NCBI GenBank assembly: GCA_948567375.1
Contig: OX419755.1
Coordinates: 55,198,291-55,262,290, forward strand
Length of the DNA: 64,000 bases
Origin: Lunularia cruciata
Lineage: Eukaryota; Streptophyta; Marchantiopsida; Lunulariales; Lunulariaceae
Direction: 5' to 3'
This document shows, in pieces, positions 35,179 to 46,627 of the stretch. The notes below the pieces were generated by a model, which worked only from the letters and a program-made list of their open reading frames with translations, did no database searches and had not been told where the DNA came from. A program made the translations under genes and the position numbers. Numbering within the stretch: position 1 is the stretch's first letter; the number at the start of each line of letters is the position of its first letter.

Positions 35179-35409
35179 AGTAGGCTACTTCTATAACAAA
35201 GCGTCTAGAGAAGCTTCTTGGTTAACTTGGCTTGCACTCTAAGAAAGCGGCTCAAGGAAAATTCTTGAGAAGCTTCTCAAGGGCCTTGTATGCTACCTAT
35301 AAATACCAAAGCCTAAGCTCATGCTAGGCATTCTGAGTTTTCCCACATTTAAATGTCCCAATGTGAGTTTCCATTCTCTTATTTCTCTCCTTGGTCTCGG
35401 TCATTTACA
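35179..35409 (+). repeat. A6 5' LTR, truncated
   Basis: Only the 3' ~230 bp remain, including a GAAGCTTCT unit, the TATA region (CTATAAATACCAAAGC, about 35297) and the end CATTTACA before the PBS. Confidence 0.85.
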
Positions 35410-35431
35410 TTGGTATTAGAGTAGGAATGGG

Positions 35432-36220
35432 ATGGATGGAATTTATGGGCCACCAAATCAACTTCAACCAAACCATTGGGACTTTTTTGTCCAAGTACTA
35501 CCCAAGCATAATTTCACAAAATTCATCACCTCACGCTTTAGACAAATTTTTTTGCATATGATCACCATATCTAAGGAACCCTTGGTGCTTCCGGTTGTAA
35601 CTTATGGAGAACATTGGACTTGTTGCTTCTATATGTTAATAAATCAGACAGATAAGGGCTGGCGGGATAGAGTAGCAACCATGGCAGCAATGCCCGAGGT
35701 TATCCTTGCTATGCAACAACAAATCAACCACCTTACTCAATTGTTGGATGAACAAGAGCTTTGATGACAAGAGCACGTAGAGAGAGTACCAGTTCAAGAA
35801 GGAGAAAATCAAATAAGATTCTCTTAACTTAAGGTATTTGAAGTCAAGAATTCTCTTAAGTGCAGTCGAGAATTTTGTGTTTGTATGTGAATGTTACTTT
35901 GAAGCTACCAATATGCAAGTTAAGCAAAAATAAATTCTCTTGGCTTTTAGATCAATTAGATGGAGTAGCAAAGCTATGGTGAAGATTATGAGTGGAGCAA
36001 ATTGAACGACAAATTTTGCACCAATCTTGATGTGGGCAGAATTCAAGAATGCAATAATTAGTTGATTCCAAGCTATAAATGCCACACAAGCTACACGGGA
36101 TAGGTTGGCAAAGTTGAAACAAATTGGCTATGTAAGAAGTTATATCATGCAATTCTAGAACACCATAATGCAAATTCTAAATATAATGGAAAGTGAAACT
36201 TTGGATCAATTTGTGAGGGC
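35432..36220 (+). pseudogene. A6 gag, first part (best-preserved N-terminus)
   Basis: Open from MDGIYGPPNQLQPN at 35432 to LLDEQEL at 35764, 110 codons. This shows that the N-terminal module and the MAAMPEV segment are one frame, which fixes the gag start used for A1 and A2. Downstream stops then occur, and B8 interrupts the frame at 36221 in the LDQFVRG segment. Confidence 0.85.
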
Positions 36221-36970
36221 TGTAATACTCCAAGGACAAGAGAAGAGAGAAAACACAAATTGCACACCCAAAACATTCGATGCCCCAAGGGAGCACCTTC
36301 TCTTTATTATAAAGACAAAGAGGATCTCCTCCAAGGAAGCTCCACCATAGGATTAGGGACACAGATAGGTGACATGTCAGCAAGCTCCACCCTTGGATTA
36401 CTTATTTGGATGGGTGACCTATCTGGTCTAGGTCCTATCTGGTCTAGGTCCTATCTGGGTGGTCAAACAAGCTTTGACCAGAGGGAATCTTTTAGGGAAT
36501 CTTCCTATAGGAATCTCAGAATCACGTAAGGTATCATTGGAAAGCTCTCGACGAGACAAAGCAGGGGGAGGAAGGCTAGCCTTTGCATCATGGGGGGGGG
36601 GGAAAGTATACATTTTGAGGCCTAATTCATCCATTTAGGCTTCCGAAATTGCCTTCAAAGATTTCAGGCATATTTCAATTCCTACTCTATTAGTAGAAGT
36701 CCCCTTTTGGTGATATCTCTTTCTGATCTGTTTAGTCCATCATGTGTAACATCCTTCTAGATGTTACCAAACCAATTCTCACCTTTAAATCATATGTTTA
36801 GCTATTGGCTCTAAGGTTCTCAAGTCTATTTTGGTTTCTGCCCTATTTGTAGAAGTACTCTTTTGGTGATACTTCTATCTGATCTATTTTGACCATCATG
36901 TATAACATCATTCTAGATGTTACCAACCAAATTTCACATCTAGATCATATGGCTAACCCTTGGTATTACA
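36221..36970 (-). repeat. B8 3' LTR (750 bp)
   Basis: Begins (minus strand) TGTAATACCAAGGGTTAGCC and ends CTTGGAGTATTACA. It contains the internal ~165-bp duplication of the long B LTR subtype, a 17-bp local tandem (CTATCTGGTCTAGGTC, near 36420-36452) absent from the 5' LTR, and an 11-G run at 36592-36602. Confidence 0.92.
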
Positions 36971-36987
36971 GACCTCCCTCCTTTTAA
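36971..36987 (-). other. B8 polypurine tract
   Basis: On the minus strand AAAAGGAGGGAGGTC runs right up to the 3' LTR. It corresponds to AAAAGGGGAGAGG before the B10 3' LTR. Confidence 0.8.
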
Positions 36988-37039
36988 GATGCAACGTCCT
37001 CATTGTGCAATTGTTGCTCAAATGCTTGCACCAACACCG

Positions 37040-40000
37040 GTGCATGTGCCAAATTGGCAGCGGGTTCCTAGGTTGCTTCATAGAGGGGGTAACCTTTCCA
37101 TTGTACTAGATATTCCACCCACGGATGGCGAGTACCATGCATGCACTTTTGGAGAATCCGCTCTTCATATTCCTTTGTGCCATCAATGAGTGTCGGACAA
37201 GGTCGAATGTCCTGTGTGGAAGGACCTTGGCCGGATCGGGGAGCATATCTGCGTAGTAGGGAGACATGGAACATTGGATGGATCTTCATGTGTGGTGGTA
37301 GCTCAAGGTGATAGGCCACAGCGCCGATGTGACGAAGAATCAAGAAAGGCCCAATAAAACGAGGTCTAAGCTTACAAGATCCAACTAATGTGAGGTTGGT
37401 TGTCGATAGCCACACTTGATCCCCAACATTGAACTCCATGTGCCTCCGGTGTGCATCATCATACTGCTTTTGTTGATTTTGGGCAATCTGTAACCTGTGC
37501 TTAGCGCTCTCTATACCTTGTTGGATTCTAGAAACAAATGTGTTGACTGCATCAACCTTGGTAGTCAATGGACGGATCTTCATCAAGCTAGAAGGTGTGA
37601 AGGGATGCTCACCATACATGAGGAAGAACGGATTGACCTGAGTGGACGCATTCACTAAATTGTTGTAAGCGAATCCCACCAACGGTAATAGGGTGTCTCA
37701 CCTCTCTTGCTCTTCTAAGGTGAAGCCGCGTAACATGTCTTCAGTCGTGCAATTTGCCCGCTCTGTTTGGCCATCTGTTTGTGGGTGGTAAGCTGTGGAC
37801 ATGACCAACTTGGTTTTGAAGAAACCAAAGAGTGTTTGCCAAAACAAACTGGTGAATTGGGTACCTCTATCGGTGATGAGTACTCTAGACAAGCCATGGT
37901 GAGCAAAGACTGCATCTAAGTATAGTTGAGCTAGTTGTTGGAGCGGTCACCTCCTTGGTGGTAGGGCGTACATGAATCATTTTGCTGAGCCGGTCCACAA
38001 AGACCACAATGGAGTCAAACCCTGAGGTGGTCTTGGGTAATTCACAGACGAGATCCATACTCACTTGTTCCCAACGTTGGGTAGGAGTGGGGAGAGGTTG
38101 AAGGAGCACTGCATGAGCTTGATTAGAAGCTTTGTTTTGTTGACAAAGTAGGCAGCTATGCACATAGTCCATCACGTCGTTGCTCATCTTGGGCCAATAG
38201 TAATGGCGCTTGACTGCATCCAAGGTCTTGTCCACTCCGGCATGAGCTGCAATGGCCAAATCATGACATTCCGCTAGAATGGTGATGCGTAATTCTGGGA
38301 CATTTGGGATCCATAATATGCCATCCCAAAAAGTGAGTCCTTGGGTGCTGGTGATGCCTTTGGACGATTGTGCTTTGACAATTTATGGATCAGTTTTTGT
38401 AGGAGCAAGAATCTCTTGCCAAAATTTAGGGTTAATCTTAACCTCTACAACTAAGTTGTTGGCCATTGGCATGCGGGTGAATGCATCTGCAAGTTGCTTC
38501 TTACCTTCCACGTAGGTGATTGTCATGTTGAAGCGTTGTTGCCACTTTGCCTACCGAATTTGGCAACGAGATAGATCCTTTTGCGTCTTGAGGTAGACTA
38601 GAGGTTTGTGGTCTATCTCTACTACAAATGCCTTCTTGCCCAGGTAGTGCTTCCAATGCTTGGTTGCTAGAACGATGGCCAGCTCTTCTCGTTCTGTGGT
38701 GTGGTAGTTGCGCTCTGCCGGTAACAACTTTTGAGAGAAATATGCAACTGGATGCCATCCGTCATGCCACTCTTGTTGTAGGACTGCTCTTATGGCTACA
38801 CCTGATGCATCTGTAGCCAACTTGATTGGACGTTTTGGGTCATACCACTTCAAGATTGGTGCATGTAGCAAGGCGGCCTTCAATTCTTGAAAGGCCAACT
38901 CTTGTGCAGTTCCCCATGTCCACTTCTTCCCCTTGCCAAGTAGTGCCATTAAAGGTTGTGCAACCTTGGAGAAGTCCTTGACAAATCTATGATAGAATCT
39001 CGTCAACCCCAAGAAGCTCTTAAGTTGAGTCTGATCTTCTCGGGCACTCCATTTTTGAATGACCTCTATTTTATCATTCAATACTTGAATGCCCTTTGCA
39101 CTTACTCTATGCCCTAAGTAGTCTACTTCAGACTTGCCAAACTCACACTTTGAGATTTTGGCGTACAATTGATTTTGTCTAAGAATCTGGAGGACCTCTT
39201 GTAGATGTTGTTTGTGTTCTGTCATCGTGCTACTATATACTAAGATATCATCCAAGAAGATGATAATAGACTTATCCAAGTATGGATGAAATATGTCATT
39301 CATTAGACTCATGAAAGTGGCAGGCGCATTGGTGAGGCCAAAAGGCATCATAAGATACTCAAAGTGGCCATACCTGGTTCGAAAGGCAGTTTTGTACACA
39401 TCCTCCTCTGCAATTTGGATTTGATTGTAACCGCTCCGCAAGTCCAGTTTGGTGAAGTATCTCGCTCCATGGAGTTGATCAAACAAGTCATCCATGCGAG
39501 GTAAGGGGTATTTGTTCTTCATTGTTTGCTGATTGAGACCCCGAGAATCAATGCACATGCGCATTGTACCATCCTTCTTCTTCACAAACAAGACAACATT
39601 TGATGATATGCTAGGTTGGATGAACCCTTTCTGTAGCATCTCCTCAATTTGAGTCTTACACTCCTCCAACTCATGAGGTGATAGGCAATATGGGGCCTTA
39701 CAAGGAGGTGTCTTTCCCGAGAGTGTCTCTATTTTGTGATCTACTTGCCTTTTAGGTGGTAATCTTGAGGGTAGATCATCGGGAAAGATATCTTGAAACT
39801 CATCCACCACATCCTTCAATTTCTCCGGAATTTGTCCAACGAGTTGTGCACTCTGGACTTCTCTTATTAGACCCATAAAACATCTATCGGTCTTATAGAC
39901 AGTTGTTGTCCCTACGACATATAGAGGCAGTTTCTACCTTTGTGATTTTTCTTTAACCCCAATGATTGACCATTGGTAGGTTCTCACTACTTTCTTCCTC

Positions 40001-40350
40001 CAATCCACCATTGGGTTGTACTGGTCTATCCATGGCATGCCTAAAATTGCATCATAATGGGCTAATTGTATCACTCGCCACTCAATTGCTTCCTGATATT
40101 CACCTACACAGAGGGTTACCCGTCTAGGTAATGATTCAATCCTCTATGTTTGCCCATTTGGTAACTCTACTTCTTCACTTCCATCTCTCTCTAGATCCAT
40201 TCCCAATCTTATTGCGACAGAGCGAGACAAGAAATTCTCTATTGCTCTTGGATCTATTAATACTCTCACTTGATTACCTTCTAGGATTCCATTCACAACA
40301 ATCAGTTGAGAGGTTGCCTTTCGGGCTCTTTGCGCATTATTCTTCTTCCT
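37040..40350 (-). pseudogene. B8 pol: protease, RT, RNase H, integrase, chromodomain
   Basis: Minus strand. Protease VLIDPRAIENFLS near 40270, with DPR where DSG is expected. RT and RNase H are open for 441 codons (39876-38551) with [40 protein letters not shown] (39258-39241) and IKLATDASG. Two stops precede the integrase, 38259-37885 (HAGVDKTLDAVKRHYYW, CLLCQQNK, MDLVCELP). A frameshift lies near 37945. Next is ITDRGTQFTS with the intact middle Asp and QTE 35 residues on (37892-37698), then the C-terminal domain and chromodomain EYEERILQKC ... LVQWKGYPLYEAT (37682-37068), ended by a TGG-to-TAG change. Confidence 0.9.
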
Positions 40351-40499
40351 TCCCTCGCTTCTCTACTTCCTTATTGAGCCAGTAAGGCCGCGAGGTACAT
40401 TTACAGGTGATCTTTGTTTTCCAAAGTGGTTTCCACCTCCTCCTCTTCAATGTACCTCTCCATGTTGTTCAAAGATTGCCTGTACAAGGGCCAAGGGCC

Positions 40500-41952
40500 T
40501 CTAGGGAAACGAGTGCGACAATTGGTAGATATGTGCCCACTACGGCCACAATTGTAACAACGGCGTTGTTCTCCTCGAGTCCCTTCTCCTTGTGGGACTC
40601 CATCTCTTTGTTCTGCTACCCATCCCCGCTCTCCTTGAAGTGGTCGTGCTCCTCGATCCCGGAATCAAAGGTTGCCCAATTCCATTGGTACTGGTCCACC
40701 CATGTGTGGCATTTCTGCGTGATAATGTTGAGGTGGAACTACTCCTTCACCTCCACCTAATGCTCCTGCTATTCTCTGCGCACAAGCAATGGCTTCAAAT
40801 ACCATCCGAGGGTTTTGCACCATGACTTCTTGGCGAATCCGCTCTTTCAACCCTCGTTTGAAATTGTCGAGAGCCTCTGCTGGACTCATGTCGGTAATTG
40901 CGACTTGTAGATCCAAAAACGCCTCCACATACTCTTGTACGCTATTCTTCTGTCTCAATCCCCATAGTCGGGTTCAAGCCATCTGCACAGAATCCACCGA
41001 TTGGAAATTCTTCAACAATCCTTCTTGCATTGCTGTCCATGTGACCTCCCTTCTCTTTGCCAACATAGATCATTCCCAAGCACCATACCATGTGAGGGCT
41101 TTATCTGTCAAGTACCCGCATGCAAACACGCCTGCAGCATGCTCAGTGATCTCTGTTGAGAACAATCAAAAATATTGATTCATTCTCGAGGTCCAATTTT
41201 CCTTTACTCCCATCGTACGCTGCCCCTTGTAAGGCTCAATGTTGCAGGTCTTCTTCATCCAGAGTAGCAATGTGGCTTCACCGTTGATAGGGTTCGTAGG
41301 CACGGGTGCCTCTCCAAGCACTTCAGTCGCACGTACAGGGTTTTGAGGTGGCTCTTCTTCTTGCATGGCTTGATCGTTCCTCAAGATCTGCACTTGACTT
41401 TGTAATGTCTCCATGGTCATCTTAATCTCTCGAAATTCATTCAACATCCCTTGCATTCCTTGCACCAGCTCTTGCAACTACGGATCCATGGTTCCTGCAA
41501 CATCCAATGGTTAACGTCTACTTCAATATAGAGTCAATATAATCACTCTGGAAGGCGCACGAACTATCGGAACTACCATTGGGACCTCAGAAGCTATCAC
41601 TTGTTGATAATACTCCTCACCAAAATTCCTAACCACAAAATCTCTAAACATCACTTTCGGCCTCACTACATAACGGATTTCTACTTGAGTGTTGAAAGGG
41701 AGAGGATTTGGGACATTCATATCCATTTTATCATAATAGAATGTAGACCGTCAAATCCCACTCTCTATCATATATCACCATAGGTAGAATCACCGGGTTT
41801 GGTGAGTTCATCACTCTGTCCATGAATTCAGCATCAAAGTGATAAACTAGCAATACCCTCATTTGCTCACGCTGGATGTACATAACCTTGATGTGGAATG
41901 GGTTTGAGAATGGAAAGTTAGGTGTGGGAAATTGTCCTCCTGGTGCATCCAT
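40500..41952 (-). pseudogene. B8 gag with tandem N-terminal modules and CCHC knuckle
   Basis: Start MDAPGGQFPTPNFPFSNP at 41952. Two related ~60-residue modules follow: 41952-41731 (VMYIQREQMRVLLVYHF ... PVILPMVIYDREW) and 41726-41526 (IRYVVRPKVMFRDFVV ... PMVVPIVRAPSRV). Next is a probable coiled coil (MQGMLNEFREIKMTMETLQ, 41477-41370), the gag core (about 41200-40700, with NSVQEYVEAFLDLQV and LDNFKRGLKERIRQEVM), and the knuckle CYNCGRSGHISTNC near 40515-40556. At least three stops or frame changes interrupt it. Confidence 0.85.
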
Positions 41953-42082
41953 CCCATCCGCTCTCTAAAGTCCTTCCTAAGTCTAGCGATTACTCTATGT
42001 TCTTCTCCACCTCACATTACTCAGTTTCAGTAGTTTATGCTATTCCAAGAGGGGTGATCCACTCTCTTGGACTAGAATACTT

Positions 42083-42093
42083 GCTCTGATACA
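42083..42093 (-). other. B8 primer-binding site
   Basis: Minus-strand TGTATCAGAGC next to the 5' LTR end. It matches the TGGTATCAGAGC initiator tRNA-Met complement except for one missing or changed G. Confidence 0.75.
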
Positions 42094-42094
42094 T

Positions 42095-42829
42095 TGTTTA
42101 CTCCAAGGACAAGAGAAGAGAGAAAACACAAATTGCACACCCAAAACATTCGATGCTCCAAGGGAGCACCTTCTCTTTATTAAATAGACAAAGAGGATCT
42201 CCTCCAAGGAAGCTCCACCATAGGATTAGGGATACAGATAGGTGATATGTCAGCAAGATCCACCCTTGGATTACTTATTTGGATGGGTGACCTGTCTGGT
42301 CTAGGTCCTATCTGGTTGGTCAAACAAGCTTTGACAGGAGGGAATCTTTTAGGGAATCTTCCTGTAGGAATCTCAAAATCACGTGAGTAAGGTACCATTG
42401 GAAAGCTCTCAACAAGACAAAGCAGGGGAGGAAGGCTAGTCTTTCCTCTATTGGGGGAGAACCTACACATTTTTTAGGCCTAATTCCTCCGTTTAGGCTT
42501 CCAAAATTGCCTTCAAAGATTTCAGGCATATTTCAATTCCTACTCTATTAATAGAAGTCCCCTTTTGGTGATACCTCTTTATGATTTGTTTAGTCCATCA
42601 TGTGTAACATCCTTCCAGATGCTACCAAACCAATTCTCACCTTTAAATCATATGTCTAGCTATTGGTTCTAAGGTTCTCAAGTCTATTTCGGTTTTTGCC
42701 CTATTTGTAGAAGTACTCTTTTGGTGATACTTCTATCTGATCTATTTTGACCATCATGTATAACATCATTCTAGATGTTACCAAACCAAATTTCACATCT
42801 AGATCATATGGCTAACCCTTGGTATTATA
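42095..42829 (-). repeat. B8 5' LTR (735 bp)
   Basis: Same long subtype as the 3' LTR, with the internal duplication. The end next to the PBS reads TGTTTACTCC instead of TGTAATACTCC, and the outer end reads ...TATTATA for TATTACA. Confidence 0.92.
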
Positions 42830-43199
42830 GGGGCTTGAAGTAAAGAACCAAATTATAGGTAACCATGCAAGAACCACTACACTTGGAGGAAGCCATGCGG
42901 TTGGCCAAACATTTTGATTCCTTGGTTGCAACAGCTTGGTATTGACCTCGACCTCCATAAAACCTACCAATAGATTACACACGGGTGGAGGAACCAACAC
43001 CGATGGAGATTGATGATGTTCAACAAAGACCACTTGCCATTGCAAATAGAGAGAAATTGTGACAAAATGGAGGTTTTATTATTATCATCAATTGAGACAT
43101 TGCATCACCAAATGTCCACTGAAGAATGTGCAACCTTGACAAGTTGCCCAGATGGAGTTTGTAGAGTAGAATAATAAGGGAAACAAAGAATCCCAATAG
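42830..43199 (+). pseudogene. A6 gag, second part
   Basis: Resumes at GGGGCTTGAAG after B8. It contains MEIDDVQQRPL (about 43003) and a degraded CCHC knuckle. The GGGAAAC heptamer at 43178-43184, a 7-nt spacer and the CCCAATAGG/TCTATTGGG stem (43192-43200 with 43214-43222) repeat the arrangement seen in A2. The gag TAG lies in the stem at 43197-43199. Confidence 0.8.
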
Positions 43200-46190
43200 G
43201 AGATTTTGAGCTTTCTATTGGGATCTTGATTAGTTCTAATAGGATTGAAGGCTAGACCTATGCAGATTTGCTTCACGTGCAAGGTATGATATTCAATTGG
43301 GGTTGTAGTATTTTGGTTGATTCTGGAAGTTCACAAAATTGCATATCTATGCAAGTAGCAAAAGAATTAGGTATTCCTATCAAGCAAGTAATTGGAAGTA
43401 GATTGATTTGATGGTGGATGGTTGAAAGGGTTATGCATTCCCTACCTTGCATCTTGCTACCTCCAAGATTGGGAAGGAGTATTTGGAGTATATGAGGTTT
43501 GTAGTGGCACCTCTACACTACAATGTCACTCTAGGACTACCTTGGCTTGAATGCACAAGGTTCAATTTGATTGGAACAGACAACAAATTCAAGTACAACA
43601 CCAAGGTAGGTATTTCCGATCAGGTTGTCTGGCACCTCTTAGTAAGACACCTAAAAATAGTCAGTCCCAAGATGAAAATTTTGTCGAGAAGGTAACCATA
43701 GAGCAAGCCTTGAAGAAGGTTATTCCCAAGATGGGAATTTTGCCAAGAAAGAAGCCATGGAGCAAGCTTTGAAGAAAGATGAGTCCTGAGATGGGAAGTT
43801 TGTTAGTGAAGTAGCCATAGAGCAAGCTTTGGAGAGAGATTAGTCTATTTTTGCAATATGGATCAAGCCAATTGCACAAGGACAATGTGAGGAGGGCCAA
43901 GAGCCTCATCAAGCAATGGTTGATCATATAGTTAAGGAGTTTGCTAATGTGTTTTTGGATGATTTACCAAAGGGATTACTCTCCAATTGTGGTATGCCTT
44001 TCAGGATTGAGTTATTGCTAGGGAGTACTCCAATGAGTAGACTAATCTATCAGCTCTCACCAAAGGAGTTTGGAGGAGTTGCAAACAACAATTATAGAGT
44101 TGTTGGAGAAGGACTTCATACAATATAGCACTTCCCATTGGGAAGCACTTGTTCTATTTGTTTCAAAGAAGGATGGAAGACTTTGTTTTTGTATTGATTA
44201 TCGTGGGCTCACATAAGCAAACAATGAAAAATGCATATCACTTTACAATTGGAGCCATGTTGCAACAAGAATTTCCAAATGGACTACATCTCATTGCCTT
44301 TGTGTCTTGCCAACTAAATATAGCTGAAAGAAATTACTTTGCTCAAGATAAAGAACAACTTGCAATGGTATATGCCACCAAGGTGTGGAAGCATTATCTC
44401 AAGTTATGGAAACAAGTGATCATGCAAATTGATCATAAACCATTGTTGCAGACCTTATACTTGGAACACATGAAGAGTAGATATCATCGATGGGAGGAAC
44501 AACTCCAATTGTTTGATATCAAACTTGAGTACAAACCAGGTAAGTTTTATGTCATCCTTGATGTTCTATCAAGGTGACTTGATTTGAAGTCTCTTCCTCT
44601 CATCACGGCAACAATTATGATGGTGTCAATTGACCCTAAGGTCCAACATGAGTTTTGATCAACTCTACAACAAGATCCCTTCTTCTAAATGGTACATGGT
44701 CATCTTACAACATGCAACAAGGAGTACAACACCTTCTCCTTTGAGGAAGACCTTCTATTCTATGAGGACCACATTTATATTCCAAGCAAAGGTGATCTTT
44801 GACTTGTACGCCTTCAAGAAGCTCATGATTACCAATAGTTGGTCACATGGGTGTGGACAAGACCTTGGGTACCCTCCAATGCTGATGGTAGTGATCCAAC
44901 ATGACACAAGATGTTCAAGAGTTTGTCTAATCATGTGAGAGCTACTAATGTAACAAGGCTAGCAACTAGAAGCCGAGTGGACTCATTCAACCACTTCCCA
45001 TTCTATCCGCTTGATTGGAACACATGAGCTTGGATCTCATCACATCTTTGCACAAGAAAAAACAAGGACACACAACAATTGTGGTATTTGTGGCTAAGAT
45101 TTGTAAGAAAATCCACTAAGCACCACCCTTTGATATGGTAGATGCTCCAACCTAAGCGCAAATGTACTTTGACAATGTCTTCAAGCATCAAGGGATGCCA
45201 TGTGTACTCATCTCCAACTATGATCCTCAATTCCTCAATAAGTTTTGGCAAGCATTCTTCTAGATACTCAATACCAAGCTTGCTTTGTCCATGGCTTATC
45301 ATCCTCAAACTGATGGATAAACCAAACGTGCAAATCATACCTTGGAGGATATGTTGCATGCCTTCATCAATGTCCACTATACCAATTGAGATGGATGTCT
45401 TACAACTGCAAATTTTGACTACAATAATTCCCAACATGCAAGCACCAAATTTCTCCTTTCTTTCTCAATTTTGGCCAAGATCCACTTGTTCCCAATTCTC
45501 TTCTTGCTCTTTCTCTATCTCAGGTCCCTCATACCTCAACCTTCTTGACAACCATATCACAATCTCTCCAACAAGCCAAATCTCATCTACTTGTTGCTCA
45601 AAATTATCAGAAACAATATGTGGACACCATCATTGTGATCTCACTTTTAAAGTCGGTAATAAAGTCATGTTATCCTTTAATAACATACCTCTCCCACTTG
45701 ATACCCAAGTTCATGAACCTGCTCTTAATTGGATATGACCCTTTGATGTCACCCAAATCATCTCTCTTGTTGCTTATTGACTTGTGGTACCTTATCCTAT
45801 ATGCATCTATTGTGTCTTTCACATTTCCAAGTTAAAACCCTTTGTTCCTAACCCATCTTCCTTGTACTCTTGTGTCCAACATCCTCCTCCTCCTCCCATC
45901 TCTATCAATGATCATGAGGAGCACAAAGTTGATTGTATCTTTACACATTGCCACATTCAACAAGGATGCCAACAACATACATAGTACAAGGTCTTTTGGA
46001 AAGGGTATCCCCTTCATGATGCCACATGGGAACCTTTTTCTCACCTCCACAATGCACAAACAGTCATCTAGGAGTTTGAAGCTTCAATAGTGACAAGGAC
46101 ATCACCAACTAGCGATGGGGGAATATGTAACAATATGGAGTTTAGCAACATAGTTAGTAAAGCTAACAAAGTAGAGAATAAACCAAATAA
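43187..46190 (+). pseudogene. A6 pol with RT to RNase H deletion
   Basis: Protease keeps the canonical ILVDSGSS-type DSG (about 43318), which most other family A copies have lost. A KK/EQALKK linker repeat lies at about 43660-43840. RT is present only to NAYHF at 44240, then jumps to TIGAMLQQEFPNGLH of RNase H. RNase H is open 44149-44577 (QIDHKPLLQTLYLEHMKSR). Integrase runs about 44800-45450 (SNYDP at the middle site) and the chromodomain about 45920-46080. Stops and frameshifts are common. Confidence 0.83.
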
Positions 46191-46539
46191 GCCTTGAATA
46201 TTCTCGAATCAGCTAAGAAGCTTCTCGACTAGCTTAAATTGCACCCCAAGCAGGTAGCTTCTAGAAGGAAGCTTCTAAAAGCTTCCAACTAGCTTAGCTT
46301 GCACGCCAAGTAGGTTGCTTCTAGAAGAAAGCTTCGTGAGAGGCTTCCTGGTAAACTTGGCTTGCACTCAAAGAAAGCGGCTTAAGGAAGCTTCTTGAGA
46401 AGCTTCTCAAGGGCCTTGTATGCTACCTATAAATATCAAAGCTGAAGCTCATGCAAGGCATTTGGAGTTTTCCCATATTCAAGTGTCTCAATGTGAGTTT
46501 CCATTCTCCTATTTCTCTCCTTGGTCTTGGTCTTTTACA
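46126..46539 (+). repeat. A6 3' LTR
   Basis: A 414-bp LTR, TGTAACAATATGG to CTTTTACA, preceded by the PPT GCGATGGGGGAATA. The heat-shock-like array is present but one unit is mutated (CTTCTAAAAGCTTCC near 46277). Confidence 0.92.
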
Positions 46540-46627
46540 ATGCTCCTTTGGTATTAGAGATGATTGTGAAATTATGTATTTCTTCTTTTGTGTTTCTTGT
46601 TAGGTCTCTCATCCTTAGAAGATTACA
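46540..46627 (+). repeat. Right end of the family B LTR holding A6
   Basis: Matches the last ~90 bp of the B LTR (ATGCTCCTTTGG ... CCTTAGAAGATTACA). It is followed by AAAGA and then minus-strand B sequence that continues from 34955. Confidence 0.75.

Larger units (their letters stand above)
36221..42829 (-). mobile_element. Family B chromovirus B8, full length, minus strand
   Basis: A 6.6-kb element: 5' LTR 42829-42095, PBS complement at about 42083-42093, gag and pol on the minus strand, PPT at 36987-36971, 3' LTR 36970-36221. It sits in A6 gag at GAGGGGCTTGAAG. GGGGC follows at 42830-42834 and the left flank reads AGGGC, a duplication with one base lost. By eye the LTRs differ at about 5% of positions, older than A2. 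It is the most complete family B copy here. Confidence 0.93.
35179..46539 (+). mobile_element. Family A chromovirus A6, split by B8 and internally deleted
   Basis: Truncated 5' LTR 35179-35409, PBS TGGTATTAGAGT 35411-35422, gag, then B8 inserted at 36221-42829. The gag end and pol continue from 42830, and the 3' LTR is 46126-46539. About 0.7 kb covering most of the RT and the start of RNase H is deleted at 44241. The missing start of the 5' LTR and the missing middle of the surrounding B LTR are best explained by one deletion across the left junction. Confidence 0.88.

Noticed and set aside
36592..36602. Run of 11 G as a G-quadruplex or regulatory site
   Set aside because: A single homopolymer inside one LTR, absent from the partner LTR; likely slippage or a sequencing artefact.
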